This document shows positions 1 through 8,064 of a stretch of 17,208 nucleotides of DNA, one piece after another (within the stretch, counting starts at the first letter, position 1; each line of letters opens with the position of its first letter). The position numbers and the translations under genes were made by a program. A model generated the notes under the pieces. The model was not told the DNA's origin and ran no database searches. It saw nothing but the letters and a program-made list of their open reading frames with translations. Origin of the DNA: Candidatus Cloacimonadota bacterium (GTDB taxonomy: Bacteria; Cloacimonadota; Cloacimonadia; Cloacimonadales; TCS61); assembly GCA_027858325.1 (NCBI GenBank), contig JAQICU010000244.1, forward strand, positions 1 through 17,208. The letters run 5' to 3'.

Positions 1-17
1 ATATAAAAGGAGGAATT

Positions 18-587
18 ATGGCTCGTAGAGAAGAGATTTTAAGGGCTGCCCAGAATGCTTTTTTGAAATACGGAATAGATAAAATAACACTCGATGATAT
101 TGCAAAAGAATGTGGTGTTAAGAAAACAGCACTCTACTACTACTTCAAAAACAAAGAAGAAATAATGATGGAAATGATTCTTTTAAGACTTAGTGAATTT
201 GAAATGCAAGTAAAAGAAGCAGTAGATGAAGCTGAAAATGTGCGAGAAAAACTGCGTACATATATGAAGATGAAGATCAATCTGATGAAAGAGAATATGC
301 CTTTTATCAAACTACTCGATAAGGAATTTTTACCAACCAAAGTTAAAGGATTCATGCAATTGCATAAAGTTCGAATCATGGAAGCAGATTTTTGTTTGGT
401 AAAAGAAGTGATATTACAAGGGATTGAAAACCACAAAGTATCATTCAAAATGAGTGATTCACTAGTTTTAATGATCTTGGGAGTAACTCACGGTGCATTC
501 GTAGGACGGTATTTGGAAGAAGCCAATTGGAATATTGATGAGATGATTGATACAACTATCGAAGTTATATTTAATGGAATAGAATAG
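18..587 (+). CDS. TetR/AcrR-family transcriptional repressor (pump 1)
   Basis: This is a 189-residue TetR-family regulator, a normal length for the family. The N-terminal helix-turn-helix covers about residues 4-50: 'REEILRAAQNAFLKYG' is helix 1 and 'KKTALYYYFKNKEEI' is the recognition helix plus the start of helix 4. The rest is the helical ligand-binding and dimerisation domain, whose sequence is not diagnostic of a ligand. The ATG at 18 is supported by a strong ribosome binding site, AAGGAGG at 7-13. It is the first gene of an operon: the outer-membrane channel gene starts 12 bp after its stop, so it very likely represses its own operon and releases it when a pump substrate binds. That role is inferred from context. 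The promoter and operator are upstream of the window. Confidence 0.93.
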   Translation: MARREEILRAAQNAFLKYGIDKITLDDIAKECGVKKTALYYYFKNKEEIMMEMILLRLSEFEMQVKEAVDEAENVREKLRTYMKMKINLMKENMPFIKLLDKEFLPTKVKGFMQLHKVRIMEADFCLVKEVILQGIENHKVSFKMSDSLVLMILGVTHGAFVGRYLEEANWNIDEMIDTTIEVIFNGIE

Positions 588-599
588 AGAGGAAAATTA

Positions 600-1982
600 A
601 TGAAACGAAAATTATTTCCATTTTTGATGCTGTTACTAGCATTTTCATTGTTTGGTCAAATAACTTTGACCTTGCAGGAAAGTGTGGAAATGGCAAAAGA
701 AAACAACAAAGAGCTGCAAAAGGCGAGGGAAGAGGTAGGCAAATATCGACAGGAATACAATAATGTTCGTGGCAACCTCTTACCTCAAATTACACTTTCC
801 GGTGGATACCAGTACAAACATATGAAACTACCGGATTCAGCAATACCGATAATGCCAAGTGTTGAGTCGATGCTTGCTAATAATGCTACAACTAATGACA
901 GTATTATTGCTGGCTTCATTGATTATGGATTCAGTTCTTTTATTCCCGAACAAGAATCTGATGAATATTCTTTAGCCGGAACGGTTTCACTAAGTCAGGT
1001 TATTTTCATGGGTGGCAAGTTGATCAACGGTATCAACATTGCTGGCAAACTTTATCACTTGCAGGAAAAGAAGTATTTCTTGGATGAGCAGAATCTTATC
1101 TTCAGTACGACTGATCTTTATTACAAAACCAAACTAGCAGATGAGGTAGCCGAAATCCAAGCTGATGCTTTGGATTTTGCTAATTTGTATTTCAAGCAGG
1201 TTTCTGATATGTATGAAGAAGGTTTAGTATCAGAATATGATATGCTGCGAGCCGAATTGGAAGTGCAAAAACTGGAACCGGATGTGTTGGAAGCTGAGAA
1301 GAATTCTAAGCTAGCAATGGAAAGTTTTGCTAATCATTTGAACTTGGATGATCCTGATCTTGAGCTGATTGATGATACTGACCTTCCTGAAATGGAAAAA
1401 ATTGATTTGAATAGTGCAGTTGAAAGTGGGTTAAAAAAACGCATGGAAATTGAACTCTCTGAAATTGGTGTAGATGTAAGCAAAGTGATGCTGCGTTATG
1501 AAAAAGGTAACTTTTTACCAAACATTGGTATCACCGCAGATTACACTTATTTTGGAGCTGATGAAAAGAAGATTGAAAGTGATGACTGGGGTAATTCATA
1601 TCAAGTTGGAATTGGGTTTTCCATGCCTTTGTTCACTGGATTTTCTAATAGTTCCAAGATTAAAAAAGCGAAGCATACTCTTAATCAATCGAAGTTGGAT
1701 CATCGCACTTTACAGGAAATGATCGAACTTGATATTAGGAATTCCTATTGGCAGCTACAGGCTGACCTGGAAAAAGTAAACGTTCAAACCAGAAACGTAA
1801 AACTAGCTACAAAAGGTTTAGAAATAGCTAATGCCAGGTATAAAAATCAAGTTTCAAATCAGTTAGAAATTATAGATGCGCAACTACAATTGAAAGCTGC
1901 TAAACTAAGCTTTATGAATGCCAAATATGCTGCTGTGATCTCGTATACTAAAATGCAGAAAGCAATGGGCAGAGAATTATAA
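600..1982 (+). CDS. TolC-like outer membrane efflux protein (pump 1)
   Basis: This is a 460-residue outer-membrane channel of the TolC/OEP family. It has a signal peptide (Lys-Arg-Lys, then a hydrophobic run to about residue 19, with a likely cut after 'FSLFGQ' or just before it). Two repeats of the TolC fold are visible. Each has long amphipathic helices (about residues 25-55, 165-245, 275-300 and 350-455) and a beta-strand segment with alternating hydrophobic residues ('GNLLPQITLSGGYQY' and 'KGNFLPNIGITADYTYF'). The phrases 'GNLLPQI' and 'GFSMPLFTGFS' are typical of the family. Length is as usual. In the cell it would trimerise and form the exit duct for the adaptor and RND pump encoded next. 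The SD-like GAGAGGAAAA precedes ATG 600. The gap to the adaptor gene is 19 bp. Confidence 0.93.
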   Translation: MKRKLFPFLMLLLAFSLFGQITLTLQESVEMAKENNKELQKAREEVGKYRQEYNNVRGNLLPQITLSGGYQYKHMKLPDSAIPIMPSVESMLANNATTNDSIIAGFIDYGFSSFIPEQESDEYSLAGTVSLSQVIFMGGKLINGINIAGKLYHLQEKKYFLDEQNLIFSTTDLYYKTKLADEVAEIQADALDFANLYFKQVSDMYEEGLVSEYDMLRAELEVQKLEPDVLEAEKNSKLAMESFANHLNLDDPDLELIDDTDLPEMEKIDLNSAVESGLKKRMEIELSEIGVDVSKVMLRYEKGNFLPNIGITADYTYFGADEKKIESDDWGNSYQVGIGFSMPLFTGFSNSSKIKKAKHTLNQSKLDHRTLQEMIELDIRNSYWQLQADLEKVNVQTRNVKLATKGLEIANARYKNQVSNQLEIIDAQLQLKAAKLSFMNAKYAAVISYTKMQKAMGREL

Positions 1983-2001
1983 ATTAATAACGGAGATAAA
2001 A

Positions 2002-3036
2002 ATGAAATTAAAATTGATGATCTTAATTGTAATAGCAACGATGCTTGTCCTTGGTTGCGCCAGACAAGAAGAAGCCGAATCTAAAAATATGGAGCAGATC
2101 TACAAAGAAGAAGGAATCCCTGTGGAAGTGCAGGTTATGCAACCCGAAACCTTCATCAAAGAATTATCTTTCAATGCCAATCTCAGTGGTATCCGCCAGT
2201 CCGCAGCTGCAGCTATGATAGGCGGCAGAATTGAAAAAGTGAATGTGAAAGTAGGAGATTATGTAGCCAAAGATCAGGTGATGTTTGAATTCCCAGAAGA
2301 TGCACCAGCTGGACAGTTAGTTCAAACCAAATCGGCTTTTGAAATGGTTGAAGCAACTTTTGCTAGAATGCAGAATCTGTATGCAAAAGGTGGAATTTCT
2401 AAACAAGATCTGGAAGGTGTTGAAACACAGTACAAAGTTGCGGAAGCGAATCTGGATGCCGTAATGCAAATGCTGAAAGTACGCGCCCCAATTGAAGGAT
2501 ATGTGATTTCTATTAATGTGCGCGAGACAGATGGCGTACACGCTGAAGATGTATTGGCTTTTGTATCTCAAACTAATAAGATGAAGGCTCGTATCTGGGC
2601 TACAGAAAAAGAAGTTTGCCAGATCAAGAAAGGTAAGAAAGCTACTGCAACTTGGAATAACACCACTCTTACAGGTGAAGTTACAGAAGTTGCAATTGCT
2701 ATGGATCGAGGACACAATGCTTTTGCTGTAAATCTAGAATTTAACAATACTAATAATCTTTGCAAAAGCAATGTTATCGGTGAAATATCCATCCAAACCT
2801 ACAAAAATAATAATGCTTTTATTATTGCCCGTTCAAATGTAAAAAATGATGTAAACGGTGATTTTATCTACAAAGTAGAATCAGAAAAAGCTGCCAAAAC
2901 TTACGTTGATATTGGTCAGGAAAATGGTGGATTTGAAATACTCAATGGAATTTCCGAGAACGAAGAAGTGATCGTGAAAGGTTTGAATCTTGTATATGAT
3001 GGAGCTAAAGTGAAAATCGTTGCCAATGGCCATTAA
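2002..3036 (+). CDS. RND efflux periplasmic adaptor (membrane fusion lipoprotein, pump 1)
   Basis: This is a 344-residue HlyD/AcrA-type adaptor. Residues 1-19 form a lipoprotein signal peptide ending in the lipobox 'LVLGC', so the mature protein is probably lipid-anchored at Cys19. A biotinyl/lipoyl-like half motif follows at about residues 73-98 ('GGRIEKVNVKVGDYVAKDQV'). Then comes a short helical hairpin (about 100-155), the second lipoyl half ('VRAPIEGYVISINVRETDG', about 160-178), a beta-barrel domain and a membrane-proximal domain with 'GISENEEVIVKGLNLVYDGAKV'. The adaptor bridges the inner-membrane pump and the outer-membrane channel. CGGAG at 1991-1995 gives the start. It sits 19 bp after the channel gene and 19 bp before the pump gene, so it is co-transcribed. 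It is somewhat short for an AcrA homologue, mainly because the hairpin is short. Confidence 0.93.
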   Translation: MKLKLMILIVIATMLVLGCARQEEAESKNMEQIYKEEGIPVEVQVMQPETFIKELSFNANLSGIRQSAAAAMIGGRIEKVNVKVGDYVAKDQVMFEFPEDAPAGQLVQTKSAFEMVEATFARMQNLYAKGGISKQDLEGVETQYKVAEANLDAVMQMLKVRAPIEGYVISINVRETDGVHAEDVLAFVSQTNKMKARIWATEKEVCQIKKGKKATATWNNTTLTGEVTEVAIAMDRGHNAFAVNLEFNNTNNLCKSNVIGEISIQTYKNNNAFIIARSNVKNDVNGDFIYKVESEKAAKTYVDIGQENGGFEILNGISENEEVIVKGLNLVYDGAKVKIVANGH

Positions 3037-3055
3037 CCAATTTACGGAGTAAATT

Positions 3056-6000
3056 ATGTTTTTATCAAAAATATCAATAAACAGACCAATTCTAACCACA
3101 ATGGTTCTGGCAGTTTTTATCGTATTCGGTGCGATAGCATATTTCAGTTTGTCGCTGAATTTGATGCCGGAAGCAGATATTCCATTTGTAACTATTCAAA
3201 CTATTTATGCGGGAGCTGGACCAAACGAAGTGGAAAATCTTATCAGTAAAAAAATTGAAGATGCGGTTTCTACAATTAGTAAAATTGACTATATGGAATC
3301 ATATTCCATGGATAATGTTTCTATTCTCATGATTGCTTTTGAGCTAGGAAAAGATATCGATATTGCCGTAGCAGAAGTTAAGCAGAAAGTTGATGCTATT
3401 AGTCGCAGTCTTCCTTCGGATGCAGACAAACCTAGTGTAGACAAAGTTGACTTCACTGCATTCCCGATCATGGAAATAATTTTGACAGGAAACCAAGATG
3501 GACGAGAACTTTATGAAATTGCGGACAAGCAACTTAAAGACAGATTATCCCAAATTGAAGGTGTGGCTTCGGTAGATATTAATGGTGGTCAGAAGCGTGA
3601 AATTCATGTGAAATTGGATGATCGGGTTGTATATCAAAATATGATCTCACTTCCACAACTTACTCAAATCCTTTCTGTTCACAACATGGATATGCCGGGT
3701 GGACAATTCCAGCAAAATGACCAGGAATATTCCGTACGTTTAGAAGGTGAACTGGCTTCTATAAACGAGCTTAATGATTTAGAAATTCCCACAGCTTTTG
3801 GAATGAAGAAGTTAAGGCAAATTGCGGATGTGCAAGATAGTGGAGAAGAAATTCGAAAACGTTCGATATTCTTCAATAATATTACCAAAGAACGAAAAGA
3901 AAATGTGGTTCAACTTTCTATCGTAAAAACTTCAGATGGAAATCCTGTAAATGTTGCTAAAGATGTTAGAAAGGAACTTGAAGAGCTTAGACAAATATTA
4001 CCGGAAGGAACTGAATTAACCATTGTAAGCGATGATTCTGACTATATAAAAAGTTCAGTTAGCGATACGCTTAATAATGTTTTTCTGGGAATTCTATTCA
4101 CAGGTATTGTTCTTCTGTTTTTCCTTCATGACATTCGTTCAACTATAATTGTAGCTGTTGCAATGCCTACTTCGATTATTTCAACATTCATGGTGATGCA
4201 ATGGGCTGGCTTCAGTTTGAATATTCTATCTTTGATGGGGTTATCTACGGCGGTGGGAATTTTGGTGACCAATTCTGTGGTTGTACTGGAAAACATTTTC
4301 CGGCACAAAGAGATGGGGCACAGCAGGCGAGTTGCTGCAGACATTGGTACAGCCGAAACAACTGTTGCTGTCCTTGCTTCTACGCTTACAAATATTGTAG
4401 TGTTTCTTCCTCTGGCGATGATGGATACCATGGTCGGACAGTTTATAAAAGAGTTTGCTCTCACCGTGACTTTTGCAACAGTTTTTTCGCTGATAATCTC
4501 TTTTACTCTCACACCTATGCTGGCTTCTATCCTGATTCCTGAAGAACGAAAAACAAATAAAATTGGTGAAGCAGCAGAACGGATGTTTCATAGTTGGGAA
4601 GCCACTTATCGCAAAATTCTGGCTTTCATTCTACACACCAAATGGAGATCAGCCGCTGTTACCATTTTGGCTTTTATCCTCTTCATTGGAACGATGAAAA
4701 TAGTGGGATCTAAATTAGCTTTTGAACTTTTACCAAGTTCGGATGAAAGTAAAATTCAAATCAATTATGAATTGCCGGTTGGTTTTAATTTGGAACAAAC
4801 GGCTGATATGTATAAAGATATTGAAGAGATCGTTATTCAGCATGAAGAAATTCAGCAGATATTAGTAAATCTGGGTAGTCAAGGTCGAATTGATGAAAGT
4901 GTGAATCTGGCTTCCATGACGGTAACTCTGGTAGATGTGAAAGATCGTGAAATTTCTACCGATAATATGGTGACAATGTTGATACAAGATCTATCCAGTC
5001 TTTCCAATGTAAAAATAAAAGTCTCTCCAAAATCTTCAATGGGTGGAGGTGAATCTCCAATTGAATTTTACCTGAAGGGAACGAATATGGATCAGTTAAC
5101 GCAAATAACTGAGAAATTTCTTTTTGACGCTAAAGAATTGAACGGACTTATCAATTTTGACAGCAACCTCAAAACGGGAAAACCCGAGATTACTCTGGTC
5201 CCGTATCGTGATAAACTGGCAGCATCAGGACTCACGATCTACGATCTGGCTCTTACATTACGCTCATCTGTGGGTGGAATGAATGCAGCTTCTTATCGAG
5301 AGAAAGGTGAAGAATATGATATGATCATTTCTTTAACAGATGAATCGGTTGATTCTCCCGAAGAAATCAAGAATATTCCTGTGGTGGGACCAATGGGAGT
5401 GTACCGATTATCTCAACTTGCTGAAGTAAAGTTTACAAGCGGAGCCACTATGATCGTGCATCGCGATAAAATAAAATCTGCAAAGTTTACTGGAGATATA
5501 GCTGCTGGTGCAGCTTTGAGTAATATTGTTAATTCTCTGCGAGCTTTACAGGAAGAGACTGAACTTCCAGAAGGCTTCAGCTTTAGTTGGGGTGGAACCA
5601 GTGAAATGATGGAAGAAAATATACTCGAAATGGGTAAAGCTTTAATGATAGCGATCTTACTTACTTACATGTTGCTGGCGGCAATTCTGGAAAGTTTTAC
5701 CAAACCACTGCTCATTCTCATGACGATGCCTTTGGCACTTATTGGTGTAATTATTATTCTATACATCACTCACTTGAATCTTGGTATGGTGGTGATGATG
5801 GGAATAATTATGCTGTTGGGAATTGTGGTAAATGCTGCAATTTTGATTATGGATTACACTCAGCAGTTGCGCGAACAGGGTAAAACTACCAAAGAAGCAT
5901 TGTTGGAAGCAAGCCCGACCAAACTTAAACCAATTCTAATGAGTGCTGTTGCAATAATATTCGGAATGCTGCCGATGGCTCTTGGGATCGGAGAAGCTGG

Positions 6001-6136
6001 TGCTGAGATGCGTCAACCGCTTGGTATCGTTAGTATTGGTGGAATTATTGTATCAACTATTATGACGCTTTACGTGATTCCTGCAATGTACTTGATAACT
6101 ACCAAACGTAATGTAAAACATATAGCAAAAGTATAA
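3056..6136 (+). CDS. RND-family efflux permease, HAE-1/AcrB-like, with altered TM4 relay (pump 1)
   Basis: This is a 1026-residue inner-membrane pump of normal AcrB-family length. Order: TM1 (about 13-31), periplasmic porter domain 1 (about 40-330), TM2-6 (about 335-495), TM7 (about 525-545), periplasmic domain 2 (about 560-855) and TM8-12 (about 860-1015). Family signatures include 'LMPEADIPFVTIQT' after TM1, 'VLENIF' in TM4 and 'KLKPILM' plus 'GMLPMALGIG' near TM11. The paired TM4 aspartates of AcrB (D407, D408) are Thr405-Asn406 here ('VGILVTNSVVVLEN'), and the TM10 lysine (K940) is Asn926 ('GIVVNAAILIMDY'). Loss of the first aspartate is unusual, because it carries protons in characterised RND pumps. 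It forms the tripartite system with the two preceding genes. Substrate cannot be told from sequence. A terminator follows 20 bp after the stop. Confidence 0.95.
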   Translation: MFLSKISINRPILTTMVLAVFIVFGAIAYFSLSLNLMPEADIPFVTIQTIYAGAGPNEVENLISKKIEDAVSTISKIDYMESYSMDNVSILMIAFELGKDIDIAVAEVKQKVDAISRSLPSDADKPSVDKVDFTAFPIMEIILTGNQDGRELYEIADKQLKDRLSQIEGVASVDINGGQKREIHVKLDDRVVYQNMISLPQLTQILSVHNMDMPGGQFQQNDQEYSVRLEGELASINELNDLEIPTAFGMKKLRQIADVQDSGEEIRKRSIFFNNITKERKENVVQLSIVKTSDGNPVNVAKDVRKELEELRQILPEGTELTIVSDDSDYIKSSVSDTLNNVFLGILFTGIVLLFFLHDIRSTIIVAVAMPTSIISTFMVMQWAGFSLNILSLMGLSTAVGILVTNSVVVLENIFRHKEMGHSRRVAADIGTAETTVAVLASTLTNIVVFLPLAMMDTMVGQFIKEFALTVTFATVFSLIISFTLTPMLASILIPEERKTNKIGEAAERMFHSWEATYRKILAFILHTKWRSAAVTILAFILFIGTMKIVGSKLAFELLPSSDESKIQINYELPVGFNLEQTADMYKDIEEIVIQHEEIQQILVNLGSQGRIDESVNLASMTVTLVDVKDREISTDNMVTMLIQDLSSLSNVKIKVSPKSSMGGGESPIEFYLKGTNMDQLTQITEKFLFDAKELNGLINFDSNLKTGKPEITLVPYRDKLAASGLTIYDLALTLRSSVGGMNAASYREKGEEYDMIISLTDESVDSPEEIKNIPVVGPMGVYRLSQLAEVKFTSGATMIVHRDKIKSAKFTGDIAAGAALSNIVNSLRALQEETELPEGFSFSWGGTSEMMEENILEMGKALMIAILLTYMLLAAILESFTKPLLILMTMPLALIGVIIILYITHLNLGMVVMMGIIMLLGIVVNAAILIMDYTQQLREQGKTTKEALLEASPTKLKPILMSAVAIIFGMLPMALGIGEAGAEMRQPLGIVSIGGIIVSTIMTLYVIPAMYLITTKRNVKHIAKV

Positions 6137-6155
6137 ATCGTAAATATTTTACATT

Positions 6156-6192
6156 AGACCTTCCAGGTTTTTGTAGCTTGGAAGGTTTTTTA
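6156..6192 (+). terminator. Rho-independent terminator of operon 1
   Basis: The perfect stem ACCTTCCA (6158-6165) / TGGAAGGT (6179-6186) extends inward by a G-U and a G-C pair. It is followed at once by a T-rich run (6186-6192). It lies 20 bp downstream of the pump gene stop and separates operon 1 from the peptidase gene. Confidence 0.88.
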
Positions 6193-6217
6193 TTTGGTTC
6201 AATATCCAAATTTCCAC

Positions 6218-6246
6218 TTGACGTTTGTTTACAAATATAAAATATC
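6218..6246 (+). promoter_or_regulatory. Possible promoter of the M42 peptidase gene
   Basis: The gene needs its own promoter because a terminator lies just upstream. TTGACG at 6218-6223 is a good -35 candidate. The -10 is unclear: TAAAAT (6238-6243) is only 14 bp away, and AATATC (6241-6246) has the right 17-bp spacing but a poor match. The stretch also holds a short inverted repeat (TTTGT/ACAAA, 6224-6235). Confidence 0.3.
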
Positions 6247-6271
6247 CAAAAAAAAATCTTAAGGAGCAAAA

Positions 6272-7339
6272 ATGGATAGAATCGAATTATTAAAAAAGCT
6301 AACCCTAGAATCCGGCATTTCTGGTAGTGAAAATAAAATTGCTGAAATACTGAAAGATGAGCTGAAGAGTTGTTCTTCTTTTAAAAAAGATAATATGGGT
6401 TCGATAAGTTTTGAGTATGAAGGCAGTAGCAACAAACCAAAGATCATGTTCGTGGCGCATATGGATGAGATCGGTTTTATAGTTGCTGATATACTAAATA
6501 CTGGATTTCTCAAACTTCAGAATATTGGCGGATGGAACCCTAATACACTTCTCTCATCTCCTGTTGAAGTGATAAATTCCAAAGGAGAAAAATTTCCGGG
6601 GATCATCGGAGCTGTTCCGGTTCATTTCCTAAAAAACAGACAAGATATGAAACCTGAAATTGGTAATATGTTCGTGGATATTGGCGCAGCATCAAAAGAA
6701 GATGTTGAAAAAAATTTTGGAATTCAACTGGGTGATCAGATCGTTCCGGTAACGAACTTCCATTATAGCAAAAAGAACAGGTGTATGTTCTCAAAAGCAT
6801 TCGACGATAGAGTCGGAGTTGCAGCAGTTATTGAGATAGGGAAGATACTGGCAGAAAAAAAACATCCGAATACGGTTTATTGTGTTGGCAGTGTGCAGGA
6901 AGAAGTTGGAACTCGCGGTGCGCAAACAATCGCTAATTATACTGATGCTGATATTTGCATAGTTTTAGAAGGTGCTCCGGCTGATGATATTCCTGGAATT
7001 CCTTATACATCTCAAACAGGAGTTGGCAAAGGTGCTCATGTCCGTTTGTTTGATCCTACTATGATCCTGAAAAGTGAATTGAAAGATTTTGTAATTGAAT
7101 GTGCCAATAAGAATGATATTAAAATTCAATTAACAGTGCGGAAGGGTGGTGGCACAGACGGTAGACAGCTTCATGTAGCGAATCGAGGAATTCCCAGCAT
7201 TGTGCTTGGTGTACCGGTTCGTTATGCTCATAGCCATAACTGTATTGCTTCTATGGATGATTTTGATGAATTGATTAAGCTACTTGAAAGAATTGTAGAA
7301 AAACTAGATGAGAAAAAGTTAAAAGAAATATTGAAATAA
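6272..7339 (+). CDS. M42-family dimetal aminopeptidase (FrvX/TET/YsdC type)
   Basis: This is a 355-residue M42-family cytosolic metallo-aminopeptidase, normal in length and with no signal peptide. Metal and catalytic residues are visible in order: His63 and Asp65 in 'VAHMDEIGF', Asp178 in 'AFDDRVG' (bridging), Glu210-Glu211 in 'QEEVGTRGA' (general base plus ligand), Glu233 in 'VLEGAPADDIPG' and His320 in 'VRYAHSHNC'. Related M42 enzymes form large tetrahedral assemblies that trim short peptides from the N terminus. Older annotations call some of them endoglucanase M, which is probably wrong here. AAGGAG at 6261-6266 fixes the ATG. The gene stands alone between the two efflux operons. No convincing terminator follows, and the next promoter starts 29 bp after its stop. 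Peptide substrate preference cannot be read from sequence. Confidence 0.94.
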   Translation: MDRIELLKKLTLESGISGSENKIAEILKDELKSCSSFKKDNMGSISFEYEGSSNKPKIMFVAHMDEIGFIVADILNTGFLKLQNIGGWNPNTLLSSPVEVINSKGEKFPGIIGAVPVHFLKNRQDMKPEIGNMFVDIGAASKEDVEKNFGIQLGDQIVPVTNFHYSKKNRCMFSKAFDDRVGVAAVIEIGKILAEKKHPNTVYCVGSVQEEVGTRGAQTIANYTDADICIVLEGAPADDIPGIPYTSQTGVGKGAHVRLFDPTMILKSELKDFVIECANKNDIKIQLTVRKGGGTDGRQLHVANRGIPSIVLGVPVRYAHSHNCIASMDDFDELIKLLERIVEKLDEKKLKEILK

Positions 7340-7368
7340 ATATTAATATTTCCATTTTTTGAAAAAAA

Positions 7369-7396
7369 TTGACAAAATTAGTTGCAGATTTCTAAT
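7369..7396 (+). promoter_or_regulatory. Promoter of operon 2
   Basis: TTGACA (7369-7374, perfect -35) is followed after 16 bp by TCTAAT (7391-7396, five of six -10 bases). Transcription would start near 7403, inside the palindrome at 7401-7414. It lies just upstream of the second tetR gene and would drive the whole tetR-tolC-adaptor-pump operon. Confidence 0.65.
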
Positions 7397-7400
7397 GCCT

Positions 7401-7414
7401 ACCGGACGGTCGGT
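7401..7414 (+). promoter_or_regulatory. Probable TetR operator overlapping the operon 2 start site
   Basis: ACCGGACGGTCGGT is a GC-rich interrupted palindrome: ACCG, central CG and CGGT match their reverse complement, while positions 5-6 and 9-10 do not. It stands out in an AT-rich intergenic region. It sits directly behind the -10 box over the expected start site, the usual place for a TetR autorepressor to block transcription. The adjacent tetR gene is the obvious candidate to bind it. Binding itself is inference. Confidence 0.6.
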
Positions 7415-7421
7415 TTTTTAT

Positions 7422-7427
7422 GGAGGG
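7422..7427 (+). promoter_or_regulatory. Ribosome binding site that selects GTG 7432 as the tetR start
   Basis: GGAGGG lies 4-5 bases before the GTG codon at 7432. The in-frame ATG at 7420 has only the operator and a T run upstream, with no Shine-Dalgarno sequence, and this site would lie inside that longer reading frame. Confidence 0.6.
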
Positions 7428-7431
7428 ACGT

Positions 7432-8040
7432 GTGGTAGGTTCTAGGGAGAAGATAAATTTAGCTGCTCTTAAAATTTTTTTGCAAAAAGGTTACGCTGCT
7501 ACATCAATTAGTGATGTCGTCGCAGAATGCAAAATAACCAAAGGTGGAATCTATCACCACTTCAAGAACAAAGAAGAGCTTTTTATAGAGGCTATTGATT
7601 TCCTCTTTGATAAATTTGAAGAACTTGAAAGATCAATGTATTCAGAATCAGCAGATGTTAAACAGATTTTGCAAACATATTTTGGATCGTTATCTAATAT
7701 TTCAGAAATTCTTGGCATTATGACAGGTTCGGAAAATATTGATGTGAATAATTTCTATATGCTTATGACAAATGCATTCATCAAATTTCCGCAAATTAGA
7801 GAGAAACACGGAAAGCTACATTTGAAAAATCAGGAGATATTAACTGAGATCATAAAGAAAGCTCAACTGGAAGGAAAGATCAAAGAGAACCTTGATTGTG
7901 ATACGATGGCATTCATGATAAATGCGCTGGCAGAAGGTACGATGATGTATCACATTATGACGGATGGAATCGACCTAAAAGAAAAAGGTGAGAAAATATT
8001 CCAAAATCTCTGGAAAAGTATCTCAACCGAAAATGAATAA
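7432..8040 (+). CDS. TetR/AcrR-family transcriptional repressor (pump 2)
   Basis: This is a 202-residue TetR-family regulator when started at GTG 7432. The longer frame from ATG 7420 adds only Met-Glu-Gly-Arg and lacks a ribosome binding site. The N-terminal DNA-binding domain starts at once ('SREKINLAALKIFLQKGYA'), and the recognition helix region is 'KGGIYHHFKNKEEL'. The C-terminal helical domain is not diagnostic of a ligand. The gene is first in the second efflux operon, with a promoter and palindromic operator just upstream, so autorepression plus pump control is likely. The channel gene starts 24 bp after the stop. It resembles the first TetR of the window only at family level, so the two probably sense different ligands. 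Confidence 0.92.
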   Translation: MVGSREKINLAALKIFLQKGYAATSISDVVAECKITKGGIYHHFKNKEELFIEAIDFLFDKFEELERSMYSESADVKQILQTYFGSLSNISEILGIMTGSENIDVNNFYMLMTNAFIKFPQIREKHGKLHLKNQEILTEIIKKAQLEGKIKENLDCDTMAFMINALAEGTMMYHIMTDGIDLKEKGEKIFQNLWKSISTENE

Positions 8041-8064
8041 TAAATAATAATAAACGAGGTGAAT

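Noticed and set aside
4126..4591. Long antisense frames inside the pump genes (for example 4126-4512 and 12644-13093, - strand)
   Set aside because: They are shadows of strongly conserved RND reading frames, with no ribosome binding sites or family features of their own.
6272..7339. Endoglucanase function for the M42 gene
   Set aside because: The complete set of M42 dimetal peptidase residues is present; the cellulase label in some older annotations has no support in this sequence.
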